Shown here: in pieces, positions 13,159 through 22,126 of the stretch
Numbering within the stretch: position 1 is the stretch's first letter
Layout: each line of letters starts with the position of its first letter
NCBI GenBank assembly: GCA_002403895.1
Contig: DHIQ01000140.1
Span: forward strand, 7,218-34,124
DNA from: Candidatus Neomicrothrix sp. UBA4742
GTDB taxonomy: Bacteria; Actinomycetota; Acidimicrobiia; Acidimicrobiales; Acidimicrobilacustridaceae
DNA: 26,907 bases
Direction of reading: 5' to 3'
Notes under the pieces: model-generated
What the model was told of the DNA's origin: nothing
The model's input: the letters and a program-made list of their open reading frames with translations, nothing else
Databases searched by the model: none
Made by a program: the position numbers and the translations under genes

Positions 13159-14769
13159 TCAGGTCTTCGGGTCGCTGATCCCGTAGATCTGTCCACCGCG
13201 CGTCCCCACGTAGATCCACCCGTGCCAAACGGCCGGCGTGGACTCCTCGCACCCGGAGAGCTGCACAGTCCATTTCTCGACCGGCGGTTGCGTGGGGTGC
13301 TTGATGCTGAAGTCGTGCAGGACTCCAGAACAATCGCCCACCAGCAACTGGTCCCCGATAGGGACCGGGGACATCCAGGTCGGGCCGGGCAAGGACACCT
13401 TCCACAGCAGTTTCCCCGTCTTCATGTCCACGGCGGCGAACCCGCCCTCCGTGTACGTGTCGTAGACCACACCCTTGTACAGGGCCGGGGTCCCCAGCAT
13501 CCCGCCGTCGGGTTCGAACCCTCCGACCTGGACGCTCCACACCATCGGGTCGCCCGGCTTGCGCGGGTCGAGCTTCATCAGCGAGCCGATGGCGTGGTCG
13601 CGGGCGAAGGACTCGGGGCGGGGGACGTTCTCCTCCATCTTGCGGGCCACGTAGAGATAGCCGTCCTGGTCGATGGCGATCGAGGCGTCGGTGTCGTCGC
13701 CGTTCCAGAAGCGGAACACCCGCCGGTAGTGGGTGCCGCCCTTCAGGATGTCGCTGATGTCCCAGCCCTGGACCAGGCCGCCGGAGTTCGCGAAGTAGAC
13801 GACCCCACCCGAGAAGACGACCGAGTCCTCGATCGAGACGTCCTTGTCGTGGACGTCGGCGAACAGCTGCTGGTCGTACCCGGGGACTTCCATCACGATC
13901 TTCGGGTCCACCTGCACCAGGTGCTTCGCGTCGTAGTGGCGGTGCAGCCGGATCACGTAGAACCAGGAGTTCTCGCCGCCCTCCAGCAGGTAGTCGCCCA
14001 GCTGCAGCGGATCGCCGTCCCAGTCGTCGTTCCAGACGAGGTTGGGGTTCGAGCGCGAGTCGTAGGACCACAGCACGGTCGGCTGGGCCCGGTCCAGCGC
14101 CACCACCCGGAGCATGTTGTCGCGCGATCCGCCGTAGTAGAGCGGATAGCCGTCGGCGTCCGAGGAGGCCGAACCCTTCGCCAGGTCGCCGGTCACGAGG
14201 TCGGGTCGAAGCTGCGCGCCGGTCAGCCCGTTGAGGAAGTGGTAGTGGTCGTCGTACGCACCCTCCCGGACCTCGACCGAACCGTCGGGGCGCTGGATCA
14301 CGTTCGGCTGGCCGGTCCAGCCCGTCCCGCACCAGACGCGCTTTCCGAAGTTGTCGGTCGAGCTCGAACACAAGCCCCCGCTCGCCGGGTAGCGCCACAT
14401 CACCTGGGGGTGCTTCGGGAGCGGGCCGGTGCCGTACCAGTCGCGGGTGGCGTTCCCGCGGAACATGACCAGCCCGGGGATGGCCGTGTTGATCGGGCCC
14501 GGGGTCGGCACGATGACCGGGGCGGCCGAAGGACTCGGGCTCGGGGTCTGCGACGGGACGGCAGAAGCGCGTGCTGAGGGCGAGGGCGGAGGCGTGCCGG
14601 CGGCCTTCGAAGTCTTCCTCAGCAACGGATCGAGCGCGCCCACCCGCCACGCGACCACGCCCAGGGAGAGGATGACCACGATGGCGATCACCGCCCGGAG
14701 CCACCGTTTGGGCGGATGGCGGTGCGACCCGCCGTGATGGCGGGGAGGCGCGTCGATGACCTGACTCAT
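13159..14769 (-). CDS. Membrane-anchored PQQ-type beta-propeller protein
   Basis: This 536-residue protein has a short cytoplasmic N-terminus, one membrane helix at about 25-43 and a Pro/Ser/Ala-rich linker at about 58-95. A large extracytoplasmic domain with repeated strands of the PQQ/pyrrolo-quinoline beta-propeller type follows (for example AAVDMKTGKLLWKVSLPG near residue 450). Such domains occur in quinoprotein dehydrogenases and in BamB-like or sensor proteins; no clear PQQ-ligand set was identified, so an enzymatic role is not claimed. The ATG at 14769 is the first good start; no ribosome-binding site precedes it, so the message may be leaderless. A much longer reading upstream lies antisense-like within the hydrolase gene in another frame and is rejected. 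Confidence 0.82.
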   Translation of the reverse strand: MSQVIDAPPRHHGGSHRHPPKRWLRAVIAIVVILSLGVVAWRVGALDPLLRKTSKAAGTPPPSPSARASAVPSQTPSPSPSAAPVIVPTPGPINTAIPGLVMFRGNATRDWYGTGPLPKHPQVMWRYPASGGLCSSSTDNFGKRVWCGTGWTGQPNVIQRPDGSVEVREGAYDDHYHFLNGLTGAQLRPDLVTGDLAKGSASSDADGYPLYYGGSRDNMLRVVALDRAQPTVLWSYDSRSNPNLVWNDDWDGDPLQLGDYLLEGGENSWFYVIRLHRHYDAKHLVQVDPKIVMEVPGYDQQLFADVHDKDVSIEDSVVFSGGVVYFANSGGLVQGWDISDILKGGTHYRRVFRFWNGDDTDASIAIDQDGYLYVARKMEENVPRPESFARDHAIGSLMKLDPRKPGDPMVWSVQVGGFEPDGGMLGTPALYKGVVYDTYTEGGFAAVDMKTGKLLWKVSLPGPTWMSPVPIGDQLLVGDCSGVLHDFSIKHPTQPPVEKWTVQLSGCEESTPAVWHGWIYVGTRGGQIYGISDPKT

Positions 14770-14876
14770 CGCGAGGAGGGCGCGGGGCGCGCGGCGGACG
14801 TCATGTGAACGACCCCATCGTACGGGCGGGCAGGGCGGTGACAAGGACTCCCTGCGCCGGACCAGGCGGGTTCGGA

Positions 14877-16106
14877 TCAGGGCGCTGTCGAGCGCCGCCG
14901 GCGGGGCGGCGCCTGCGAGGCGAGGAAGCCGTCGATGGCGTCGAGCGTCTCCCGGGTCGCTTCGAACTGCGGCACGTGCCCGACCCCGGGCAGCACCATG
15001 AACGTCGAGTTCGGCAGGTGCTGGGCCAGCCGGACCCCGAGACGGGGCGGAACCAGCCGGTCGTCGTCGCCGAACAGCACCAGCGTGGGCTGCTTGATAC
15101 GGCGGAGCGTGCCGAAGAATTGCTCGGGAGGCTCGGTCAGGATGTGCCGAAGCGAGGAGAAGAAGGCCATGCGCGCCGCCGGGTCCCGGTAGATCCGGAT
15201 GAACTCGCTCGCCCCGGCCGCGAAGGCCTCGTCGGACAGCACCTCGGGATGGGCGAACAGCCGGCGGATGATGGCCCGCATCCAGCGCTCCCGGACCATG
15301 AACGGAACCGCGCCGAGCTCCGTGGGGAACACCCGCGTGAACCCGAACACGTACCGCCACCGCAGCCCCGGAACCGACGGGTCGAGGAGGATCAGCGAGG
15401 AGACGCGGCTCGGCGAGCGGAGGGCGAGCTCCAGCGTGATCCTCCCGCCCAGGGAGTTGCCGATCACGGCAGCCTTGTCGACCCCCACCTCGTCCATGAG
15501 GTGCCGGAGCACCCGGGCGTAGAAGCGAGGCGTGTAGTCCTCGCGGGGCTTCTCCGATTCGCCGTGGCCGGGGAGGTCTGGGACGATCAGCCGGTGGCGC
15601 TCGGCCAGCTCCGGCAGCAGCGGGAACCAAGTGATCTTCGTTCCGCCCAGGCCGTGCAACAGGAGCAGCGGGTCGCCCTTGCCCTGGAGATACGTCGAGA
15701 TGCGGAGACCGTCGGCTTCGACCTCGACCTGGTCGAGGTCCGAGAGGTGGCGGGCACGCCGGTAGGGCCGGAACAGGGTCTGCATGCGCACGGCGAGATC
15801 CAGGTTGCCCTGGAGCACGAGCCGCTTCTCCAGGAAGGCCTGGCCACCGGTGATCCGGCCCTCGTCGATGGCCAGCCACGTCTCGGGCTCGGTGGTAACG
15901 ATGGTCTCGGGCGCAGGGCTCGGGCCGTCGGCGACCATACACGCGTGGTCCGTCACGGAGATGGCGAAGGTCTGCGAACCCACGCGCAGCTCCCACTGGG
16001 CCACGAGGCCGTTCACGGATTCGCGCCGAAACCTCTTGGGCAGGCTGTAGACGCGGTCACGCACGGTGTCCTGCGGTGCCGCGCCCCGCCCGGGGCGAAC
16101 GCTCAT
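14877..16106 (-). CDS. SCP2-domain / alpha/beta hydrolase fusion
   Basis: The 409-residue protein has an N-terminal sterol-carrier (SCP2-like) domain at about 15-115, recognisable by TTEPETWLAIDEGRITGGQAF. An alpha/beta hydrolase domain follows at about 130-398. The catalytic triad is Ser218 in GNSLGG, an Asp at 347-349 in GDDDRLVP and His377 in GVGHVPQ. The oxyanion region HGLGG lies at 151-155. Such enzymes cleave ester or C-C bonds of hydrophobic substrates; the SCP2 part may bind a lipid, but the substrate is unknown. The start is ATG 16106, where an AT-rich stretch just upstream suggests a very short leader. It is divergent from the PAS gene and sits alone. Confidence 0.88.
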   Translation of the reverse strand: MSVRPGRGAAPQDTVRDRVYSLPKRFRRESVNGLVAQWELRVGSQTFAISVTDHACMVADGPSPAPETIVTTEPETWLAIDEGRITGGQAFLEKRLVLQGNLDLAVRMQTLFRPYRRARHLSDLDQVEVEADGLRISTYLQGKGDPLLLLHGLGGTKITWFPLLPELAERHRLIVPDLPGHGESEKPREDYTPRFYARVLRHLMDEVGVDKAAVIGNSLGGRITLELALRSPSRVSSLILLDPSVPGLRWRYVFGFTRVFPTELGAVPFMVRERWMRAIIRRLFAHPEVLSDEAFAAGASEFIRIYRDPAARMAFFSSLRHILTEPPEQFFGTLRRIKQPTLVLFGDDDRLVPPRLGVRLAQHLPNSTFMVLPGVGHVPQFEATRETLDAIDGFLASQAPPRRRRSTAP

Positions 16107-16184
16107 CGAATGCTAAATGTACCCGCTCGAGAGCCTCGCAGGCCAGCGGTTCGAACGAAGTCTCAGAACGAACCGGGCCGCTCC

Positions 16185-16213
16185 TTGAGGTACGGGCCGC
16201 GCACGGCTACCCT
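16185..16213 (+). promoter_or_regulatory. Possible promoter for the PAS/MBL gene pair
   Basis: TTGAGG (16185-16190) and TACCCT (16208-16213) are separated by 17 bases, upstream of the PAS gene start at 16246. The match to the second box is weak. The 139-bp space between the divergent hydrolase and PAS genes must hold both promoters. Confidence 0.3.
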
Positions 16214-16245
16214 TGCCGGGCCTCGGACCGCCAGAATGGAGCTTG

Positions 16246-16653
16246 ATGCAACCGCGAAACCTGGTGCTGATCCTGACTTCGGACCTGGCCGACAAGCTGG
16301 CCACGGCGATGTTCGTCGTGGACCACGAGGGCACTCTCCTGTACTTCAACGAGCGCGCCGCCGACATCCTCGGCCGGACGTTCGGGGACACCGGCCGCCT
16401 CCCCGCGGACGAGTGGGCGACCATGTTCGACGCACGCCATCCCGACGGACGGCCGATGGCGCCCGCCGAGCTGCCCCTCATGCGGGCCATCACCGAACGG
16501 CACCCTTCCCACCTACGGTTTCGGATCACCGACGTGGATGGGCAGGAGCGCGACATCGCGGTGACGGCCTTCCCGCTGTTCAGCCACCCCGACGAGTTCG
16601 TGGGCGCGGCCGCGATCTTCTGGGAGGAGGGCCTGGTGGGGGGGACGGAGTGA
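16246..16653 (+). CDS. PAS-domain protein
   Basis: The 135-residue protein is essentially one PAS domain: DKLATAMFVVDHEGTLLYFNERAADILGR near the start is the classic PAS core, and DGQERDIAVTAFPLF gives the later strands. There is no output domain, so it probably passes a signal by protein contact or binds a small ligand. ATG 16246 is preceded by GGAG at short spacing; a TTG at 16213 is less likely. Its stop overlaps the ATG of the next gene (TGATG), which argues that the two act together. Confidence 0.85.
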   Translation: MQPRNLVLILTSDLADKLATAMFVVDHEGTLLYFNERAADILGRTFGDTGRLPADEWATMFDARHPDGRPMAPAELPLMRAITERHPSHLRFRITDVDGQERDIAVTAFPLFSHPDEFVGAAAIFWEEGLVGGTE

Positions 16654-17501
16654 TGCGCGCGAAGGTGTGGGGTTGCCGCGGCTCGCTGGCCTCGCCCGGA
16701 CCGGAGACGGTGCGGTACGGCGGGAACACGTCCTGCCTGGAGGTCCGCCTGTCCGATGACCGCATGCTGGTGATCGACGCCGGCACCGGGATCCGGGGCC
16801 TCGGGGTGCACCTCGGTGCCAACCCACCCGCCCGCATCGACCTGCTGCTCTCCCACCTCCACCTCGACCACATCGAGGGCATCGGGTTCTTCGGCCCGAT
16901 CTGGAACCCCGAGAGCGAGATCCACTTCTGGGGCCCCCCGTCGCCGACCCATTCCCTCCGCGAAGGCATCGGGCATTACTTCTCGCCTCCGCTGTTCCCC
17001 GTCCACATCGACGACATCCCGTCGAAGCTGGTGTTCCACGACGTGGGGTCCGAGCCGTGGGAGATCGGCACAGCGGTCGTTCAGGCCCGGCCCGTGAACC
17101 ACCCTGGCCCGACCCTCGGCTACCGCATCCAGGAGGGCGACCGCGTCCTTACCTACATCTCCGACCACGAGCCATCTCTGGGGATCGACCTGACCACCGC
17201 CGACACCGACATGGTGTCCGGCTATGGGCTGGCCTACGGCGCCGACGTACTCTTTCACGACGCGCAGTACACGGAAGACGAATACCCGGTCCGGGTCGGG
17301 TGGGGCCATTCGAGCATCGCCCACACGGTGCAGTTCGGCCTGATCACGAAAGCCCGGAACCTGTTCCTGTTCCATCACGATCCGATGCATACGGACGCGC
17401 AGCTCGAGGCCATGCTGGTTCGGGCCAAGGAGCTGTGGGGAGCCGAACGCGACGGCGGCCTAGCCATCTCCTTCGAGGGCATGGAGATCGAGGTCACGTA
17501 G
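16653..17501 (+). CDS. Metallo-beta-lactamase-fold hydrolase
   Basis: The 282-residue MBL-fold protein has the metal-binding HLHLDH motif at 68-73, a later His150, Asp171 in YISDHEP and the final HHD at 241-243. The start MRAKVWGCRGSLASPG and the RYGGNTSCLEV segment are typical of the group related to phosphodiesterases and phnP-like enzymes, so a phosphodiester substrate is plausible. The substrate cannot be deduced. Overlap with the PAS gene suggests that the PAS protein senses a condition and this enzyme responds to it, or that both belong to one signalling unit. Confidence 0.88.
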   Translation: MRAKVWGCRGSLASPGPETVRYGGNTSCLEVRLSDDRMLVIDAGTGIRGLGVHLGANPPARIDLLLSHLHLDHIEGIGFFGPIWNPESEIHFWGPPSPTHSLREGIGHYFSPPLFPVHIDDIPSKLVFHDVGSEPWEIGTAVVQARPVNHPGPTLGYRIQEGDRVLTYISDHEPSLGIDLTTADTDMVSGYGLAYGADVLFHDAQYTEDEYPVRVGWGHSSIAHTVQFGLITKARNLFLFHHDPMHTDAQLEAMLVRAKELWGAERDGGLAISFEGMEIEVT

Positions 17502-17529
17502 CAGCCGCCTGTCCTAGACTTCCGACCCG

Positions 17530-18345
17530 ATGCTGCTCGAAGGCAAGAAGCTCGTGATCACCGGCGTGCTGACGCCGGCCTCGATCGCGTTCGCCGTGGC
17601 GAAGGTGGCCCAGGAGGAAGGCGCCGAGGTCGTGCTGACCTCGTTCGGCAAGGCCATGGGGCTGACCGAGAAGTCGGCTCGACGGCTCCCGCAGACCCCG
17701 GACGTGCTGGAGCTGGACGCGAACGACCCTGCGCACATCGAGCGCCTGGCGGCGGACCTCACCGAGCGGTGGGGCCGGGTGGACGGGTTCCTGCACGCCA
17801 TCGCCTTCGCCCCCACCGACGCGCTGGGGGGTGCGTTCCTGGACACCCCATGGGAGAGCGCGGCGACGGCGTTCCGAACGAGCGCCTTCTCGCTGAAGGC
17901 GATCGCCGTCGGGCTGCTGCCCCTCATGCGGGAGGACGGCGGGGCGATCGTGTCGATGGACTTCGACGCCAACCAAGCGTGGCCGATCTACGACTGGATG
18001 GGGGTGAGCAAGGCCGCGCTGGAGGCCATCACCCGCTACCTGGCCCAGTACCTCGGGCCGGACCGGATCCGGGTGAACTGCGTGTCGGCCGGCCCGCTTC
18101 GAACCATGGCCGCGAAGGGCATCCCCGGGTTCGACTCCCTGGCCGCGCAGTGGGGCAAGCGCGCCCCACTGCCGTGGGACATCCACGACCCGGAACCGGT
18201 CGCCCGAGCGGTCGCGTGGCTGCTCTCGGATTGGTCGCGCGGCATCACGGGCGAGATCGTCCATGTGGACGGGGGATACCACGCGATCGGTGCGGAGCGC
18301 GTCGAGTCCCCACCGGGCGAGACCAAGCCGCGAGACGAGCCGTAG
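17530..18345 (+). CDS. fabI: Enoyl-[acyl-carrier-protein] reductase (NADH), InhA-like
   Basis: This 271-residue short-chain dehydrogenase is of the FabI/InhA type and reduces the trans-2-enoyl-ACP double bond in fatty acid synthesis type II. The nucleotide loop is ITGVLTPASIAFAVA at about 10-24. The catalytic pair is Tyr154 and Lys161 in YDWMGVSKAALE, and the substrate side has VSAGPLRTMAAKGI. It ends with HVDGGYHA, as in the family, plus a short extra tail. A TAGACT box ends nine bases before the ATG, so the leader is very short. The YDWM motif resembles mycobacterial InhA (YNWM), supporting an actinobacterial origin. It converges with the DUF4129 gene, 21 bases away. Confidence 0.93.
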   Translation: MLLEGKKLVITGVLTPASIAFAVAKVAQEEGAEVVLTSFGKAMGLTEKSARRLPQTPDVLELDANDPAHIERLAADLTERWGRVDGFLHAIAFAPTDALGGAFLDTPWESAATAFRTSAFSLKAIAVGLLPLMREDGGAIVSMDFDANQAWPIYDWMGVSKAALEAITRYLAQYLGPDRIRVNCVSAGPLRTMAAKGIPGFDSLAAQWGKRAPLPWDIHDPEPVARAVAWLLSDWSRGITGEIVHVDGGYHAIGAERVESPPGETKPRDEP

Positions 18346-18366
18346 CTCGTCCGCGCTGGGGCTCGG

Positions 18367-19761
18367 CTACTCGGAGGACCCTGCGGAGACCTCCTCGTCG
18401 GCCCGCTCCGAGGTTCGGAAGGCCTGGATCACCGCCGTCCGGTGGGACGCCAGCGCTTCCAGGTTCCTGCGGTCCAGCTCCCGATTCCCGTACCGGACCT
18501 CCTGATAAGCGAGCGTCAGCAGGTGGAAGCCCTCCCGGCAGGCGGGGAAGGCTCGAACGACGTCACCTTCGAACTCGCCCGGCGTGACGTCGGGCGGGCG
18601 GAGGAGCCCGCGGTCCTCGAGCACCAGGAGCGCCTCCGCGTACCAGCGACGGATGGTGGCCGCCGGAAGCTCGCGGCGTGGCGCGCGCCCGAACAGCGGC
18701 GCGCGGGCAAACGGTTCGGCCGGTCCGGCCACCCCGGGAGGCTGGGCCGGGCCGAATCCCCGCCATCCCCCCCGTCGGACGCGCTCGTGGATCAGCCGGT
18801 AGGCGGCGAGGACGAGCACCGCCGCCAGGGCGGCCGCGAAGATGCGAAAACCCAGGTCATACGGCTGCTGGCCGCGCGGGTCCCGGAAGAAGCCCAACGT
18901 GTCCTTCACCCGCCTGGGGTTCCGGCGGCCGAAGATGATCAGCAGGGCGATGTCGAGGAAGATGAGGCCGAACACCGCCGCCACCAGCCATCGTTCGCCC
19001 TTCTCGGCCGGCCGCTTCCGGACCTCGCCTCCCTTCTCGGTCATCGCGAAGGCCACCAGCAGGACCACTGCGATGGCCGCGGGGATCACAGCGCCTCCGG
19101 AGAGCCGGAGCAGGCCGCCTCGGGCGCCGACCGCCACCGCCAGTCCCATGCCGAGCCCCACCGCGCCCAGCCACGCCACCGTGACGGTGGGCCATCGGTT
19201 CGGCGCTCCGCCCTCCACGGTCCGTCCGGACCACACGCACACCGCCCGCGACACGAGCGAGCCGGTGAAGAACCCGGCCACCACCCACGGCATCTCCACC
19301 GACCATCCGGCCCGCCTCGCGAACCCCGTCTCGACCAGGACGGCGATCGCCTCCAGGCCGAACGAGAGGCGGATCGGATCGCGCCAGTCCCGAAGGGCCA
19401 GGGTCGAGGTGCGCAGCGCCAGGGCCAGCGCCAGCAACAGGGCGGTGAGGACGTCCGACAGGTCCGTCGGCCCGAACGCGAACGCTTGCACGACGGCCGC
19501 AACCAGCCACGTCGCCCCGACGGCCGGAGGGACGATCCCAGGGCGTGGCGATGCTGCCCCCAGCCCGACGACCAGCACGAACAGCGGCACGAACACCCAG
19601 GGCGTGGTGAGCGGCCCCGCTCCGCCGAGGAAGCCCGTGATGGGCAGGAAGAGGAGCCCGGCCTCGGCCAGAGCGGCGGACCCGGCCGCCAGGAATGCCC
19701 GGCGGCCGTCGAACACCGCCCGCCGCCCATCGGGTTCGGTCCGAACCGCGACCTCGCTCAT
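18367..19761 (-). CDS. Multi-pass membrane protein with C-terminal DUF4129
   Basis: The 464-residue protein has about nine hydrophobic segments in the first 310 residues. A cytoplasmic C-terminal DUF4129 domain follows (IRRWYAEALLVLEDRGLL ... DVTPGEFEGDV, about 365-440). DUF4129 usually sits at the end of transglutaminase-like membrane proteins in MoxR/DUF58 operons. Here no transglutaminase core with its Cys-His-Asp triad is visible, so this is a shortened or different type. Its ATG overlaps the DUF58 stop (ATGA, 19758-19761), so the two are coupled. Function is unknown; the operon type is generally linked to the cell envelope or chaperone-like assembly. Confidence 0.8.
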   Translation of the reverse strand: MSEVAVRTEPDGRRAVFDGRRAFLAAGSAALAEAGLLFLPITGFLGGAGPLTTPWVFVPLFVLVVGLGAASPRPGIVPPAVGATWLVAAVVQAFAFGPTDLSDVLTALLLALALALRTSTLALRDWRDPIRLSFGLEAIAVLVETGFARRAGWSVEMPWVVAGFFTGSLVSRAVCVWSGRTVEGGAPNRWPTVTVAWLGAVGLGMGLAVAVGARGGLLRLSGGAVIPAAIAVVLLVAFAMTEKGGEVRKRPAEKGERWLVAAVFGLIFLDIALLIIFGRRNPRRVKDTLGFFRDPRGQQPYDLGFRIFAAALAAVLVLAAYRLIHERVRRGGWRGFGPAQPPGVAGPAEPFARAPLFGRAPRRELPAATIRRWYAEALLVLEDRGLLRPPDVTPGEFEGDVVRAFPACREGFHLLTLAYQEVRYGNRELDRRNLEALASHRTAVIQAFRTSERADEEVSAGSSE

Positions 19762-20915
19762 CCGGCCCCCTTCGGCGTGCGGGCGAAGGATTCGAGCGGG
19801 GAGACCTGGGTGACCTCGACGCCGCGGCGGCGGAGGAGCGCGATCTCGAGCTGGAGCCCCGGCCCGGGCCGGGGCGACAGGATCAGCGCGGTGCTGTCCC
19901 GGCCCAGGCTTCGACCTACCTCACGGAGGACCGGCCCGAGGTCCGACGTCGGTTCGTTCGGCATCATGGCCAGCGCGGCGAACAGCATCGCCTCGTGGCC
20001 GGCCACGGACGACGGGGGCACCCGGATCGGCCCCCGCCCCCGGGTGAAGTGGGTGTTCGCGATCAGCCCCACCCGCCAGCCCGACTCGATCGCCAGCCGG
20101 GCCAGGAAGCTCGCCCAGCCGATGGTGTTCTCGGCGATCCGCGGATACACCGAATCCCAGAACGGCTCGCCGGCCGCCATGTCCAGGACGAGGAGCACCT
20201 CGGCGCTGCGGGTCGGCTCGAAGATCTTAGTCTGGAGGTTGCCGGTGTGGCCGGTCAGCTTCCAGTGGATCCGGTTCAGCGGGTCGCCGGGCTCGTACGG
20301 GCGGATGCCGCCGAACCGTTCGCGCTGCTCGAACATCCGGGCGGCGGGCGCCGGCGAGCCGAACGGAAGCCGGCGGCGGATGTCGACCGGCACGCGGATC
20401 GTGGGCTGCGGGAGGACCATGACGGCGGTCTCCGGGAACACCTCCCCGCCGATCGGCGCCAGGTCGAACGGGTCGGCGAGCTCCATCCGGACCCGATCCA
20501 GCCAGTACTCGCCGCGGCGGGAGGTTCGCACCGGGAACTCGAACACGACCTCCGAGCGAGGGCCGAGGAAGAACCGCCGGGAGAACCCCCGGATGCTCGT
20601 CTCCTGTTCGAGCGCGGGGTGGAGGCCCTGCGGGAGCCACACGGCCATGCGCACGACCGGCACGGGGATCCGTTTGCGGTTCGCCACGCGGACGACCAGG
20701 GTGGTCGGCTCGCGCCCGAACACGCGCGCCGGCGCGAACCGCGCGGTGACTTCGACCCCCCGCCACGCCGCCCAGCTCCACAACAGCAGGATCCCCGAGA
20801 GCGTGGCCAGGGCGCCGGCGAACAGCAGGAGCCCCACGTTCGCCGTGGCCACGCCGATCCCCAGCAGGACGAACCCGATGACGAACAGCAGCCGGCGGCG
20901 GTCGGAGGTGTCCAC
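19758..20915 (-). CDS. DUF58 domain membrane protein
   Basis: The 385-residue protein begins with two close membrane helices (about 8-50), followed by a beta-rich region. The DUF58 signature is at about 203-230: IRPYEPGDPLNRIHWKLTG. A von Willebrand A-like segment follows (EVLLVLDMAAGE), although the MIDAS DxSxS is replaced by DMAAG, so metal binding may be lost. DUF58 proteins act with MoxR ATPases, which remodel the VWA-like domain. It lies 27 bases downstream of moxR on the same strand and overlaps the DUF4129 gene. Confidence 0.9.
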   Translation of the reverse strand: MDTSDRRRLLFVIGFVLLGIGVATANVGLLLFAGALATLSGILLLWSWAAWRGVEVTARFAPARVFGREPTTLVVRVANRKRIPVPVVRMAVWLPQGLHPALEQETSIRGFSRRFFLGPRSEVVFEFPVRTSRRGEYWLDRVRMELADPFDLAPIGGEVFPETAVMVLPQPTIRVPVDIRRRLPFGSPAPAARMFEQRERFGGIRPYEPGDPLNRIHWKLTGHTGNLQTKIFEPTRSAEVLLVLDMAAGEPFWDSVYPRIAENTIGWASFLARLAIESGWRVGLIANTHFTRGRGPIRVPPSSVAGHEAMLFAALAMMPNEPTSDLGPVLREVGRSLGRDSTALILSPRPGPGLQLEIALLRRRGVEVTQVSPLESFARTPKGAG

Positions 20916-20942
20916 GCCCTACACCAGAGGCCCGGCCGTGGT

Positions 20943-21899
20943 TCAGGCTCCCTGGAACTCGACCGGCACGGGAACGGTTCGAAGCACCTCGTCCAGGACT
21001 TCCTCTGCCCGGCGGTCCCGGATGCGCGCGTCGGTGGTGAGGACCAGGCGGTGGGTGAACAGCGGCGCGGCCAGCGCCTTCACGTCGTCGGGCAGGACGT
21101 AGTCGCGGCCCTCCAGCAGGGCGCGGGCCCGGGCCGCGTCGCCCATGTGCTCGATCGAACGCGGGCTGGCCCCCACCTGCACGTCCGGGTGGTCGCGCGT
21201 GGCCCTGGCCACTGAGACGATGTACTGGCGGACGGGATGTTCGATCTGCACGGCCTGGACCAGGCGCCGGAGGTCGAGCACGTCCGGCGCGCCGGGGAGC
21301 GCGTCGGTGGGCAGGGTCCGGTCCTCACGCCCGACAGTGAGGATGCGTTCCTCTTCGTCCTGGTCCGGGTAGCCGACCCGGACCTTCAACAGGAACCGGT
21401 CGAGCTGCGCCTCGGGCAACGGGAACGTGCCCTCCAGCTCGACCGGGTTCTGGGTGGCCAGGACGAAGAAGGGCTCGGGCAACGGATAGGTCACGCCATC
21501 GACCGTGACCTGGTGCTCCTGCATGGCTTCGAGCAGGCTGGCCTGGGTCTTCGGCGTGGCGCGGTTGATCTCGTCGGCCAGGAGGACCTGCGTGAAGATC
21601 GGCCCGGGGCGGAATTCGAACTCTCGCGATTTGAGGTTGAGGATCGACGTACCGGTGATGTCGCTCGGCATGAGGTCGGGGGTGAACTGCACGCGCGAGA
21701 ACTTGAACCCGAGCAGGCCGGCCAGCATGCGGACCAGCGTGGTCTTGCCGACGCCGGGCACGTCGTCGATCAGGATGTGCGAATCGGTGAGGATGCCGAC
21801 CAGCACCAGTCGAAGCGGTTCCCGAACGCCGAAGAGCCGGGCCTCGACGCGCGCACTCAGCGCGGCGAAGAACTGCAGTGCGGCGTCCGGCTCCAGCAT
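20943..21899 (-). CDS. moxR: MoxR family AAA+ ATPase
   Basis: The 318-residue protein is a MoxR AAA+ ATPase. Walker A is DDVPGVGKTTL (Lys52), Walker B is LLADEIN (Asp109, Glu110), and sensor 1 is ATQNP. The MoxR-typical EGTFPLPEAQLDRF segment follows, with a C-terminal lid domain containing GASPRSIEH. MoxR proteins act as chaperone-like ATPases for partner proteins with VWA domains. It is the first gene of the minus-strand moxR-DUF58-DUF4129 operon. No ribosome-binding site stands out beyond a short purine stretch. Confidence 0.93.
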   Translation of the reverse strand: MLEPDAALQFFAALSARVEARLFGVREPLRLVLVGILTDSHILIDDVPGVGKTTLVRMLAGLLGFKFSRVQFTPDLMPSDITGTSILNLKSREFEFRPGPIFTQVLLADEINRATPKTQASLLEAMQEHQVTVDGVTYPLPEPFFVLATQNPVELEGTFPLPEAQLDRFLLKVRVGYPDQDEEERILTVGREDRTLPTDALPGAPDVLDLRRLVQAVQIEHPVRQYIVSVARATRDHPDVQVGASPRSIEHMGDAARARALLEGRDYVLPDDVKALAAPLFTHRLVLTTDARIRDRRAEEVLDEVLRTVPVPVEFQGA

Positions 21900-22025
21900 G
21901 CGCTCAAGGATAGCCCCGGCTGGGGGCCCGAAGTTCGGCCACGTGGCCGGCCGGGACGCTCACCCCAGTTCTACGCAGCCGAGAACGTGGCCGGACTTCT
22001 CGCCCGTCTCGGGGCGTGCCGCGTA

Positions 22026-22045
22026 CCGGCCGCTCAGGCGGCCGG
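22026..22045 (-). terminator. GC hairpin after the haem operon
   Basis: A perfect 8-bp stem, CCGGCCGC/GCGGCCGG, with loop TCAG lies 82 bases downstream of the hemQ stop and 126 bases before the moxR start, on the strand that both use. No T tract follows. It is the likely end of the haem operon. The remaining 227-bp gap (21900-22126) has other short GC-rich inverted repeats and no gene. Confidence 0.4.
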
Positions 22046-22126
22046 GTGACGCTGCTGTTCGCCAGGCATCTCGGGGATGCCGACAAGCGTGGGATCTGCC
22101 ACCGGGGCGAGGGGTTGCCCCTCGGC

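Noticed and set aside
14770-15996. N-terminal extension of the beta-propeller gene to about 945 codons
   Set aside because: It lies within the SCP2-hydrolase gene in another frame and is Arg/Pro/Gly-rich, as expected for a shadow frame.
16148-16156. GGTTCGAAC resembling a tRNA T-loop
   Set aside because: The flanking bases do not pair to a T stem and no acceptor or anticodon arm can be drawn around it.
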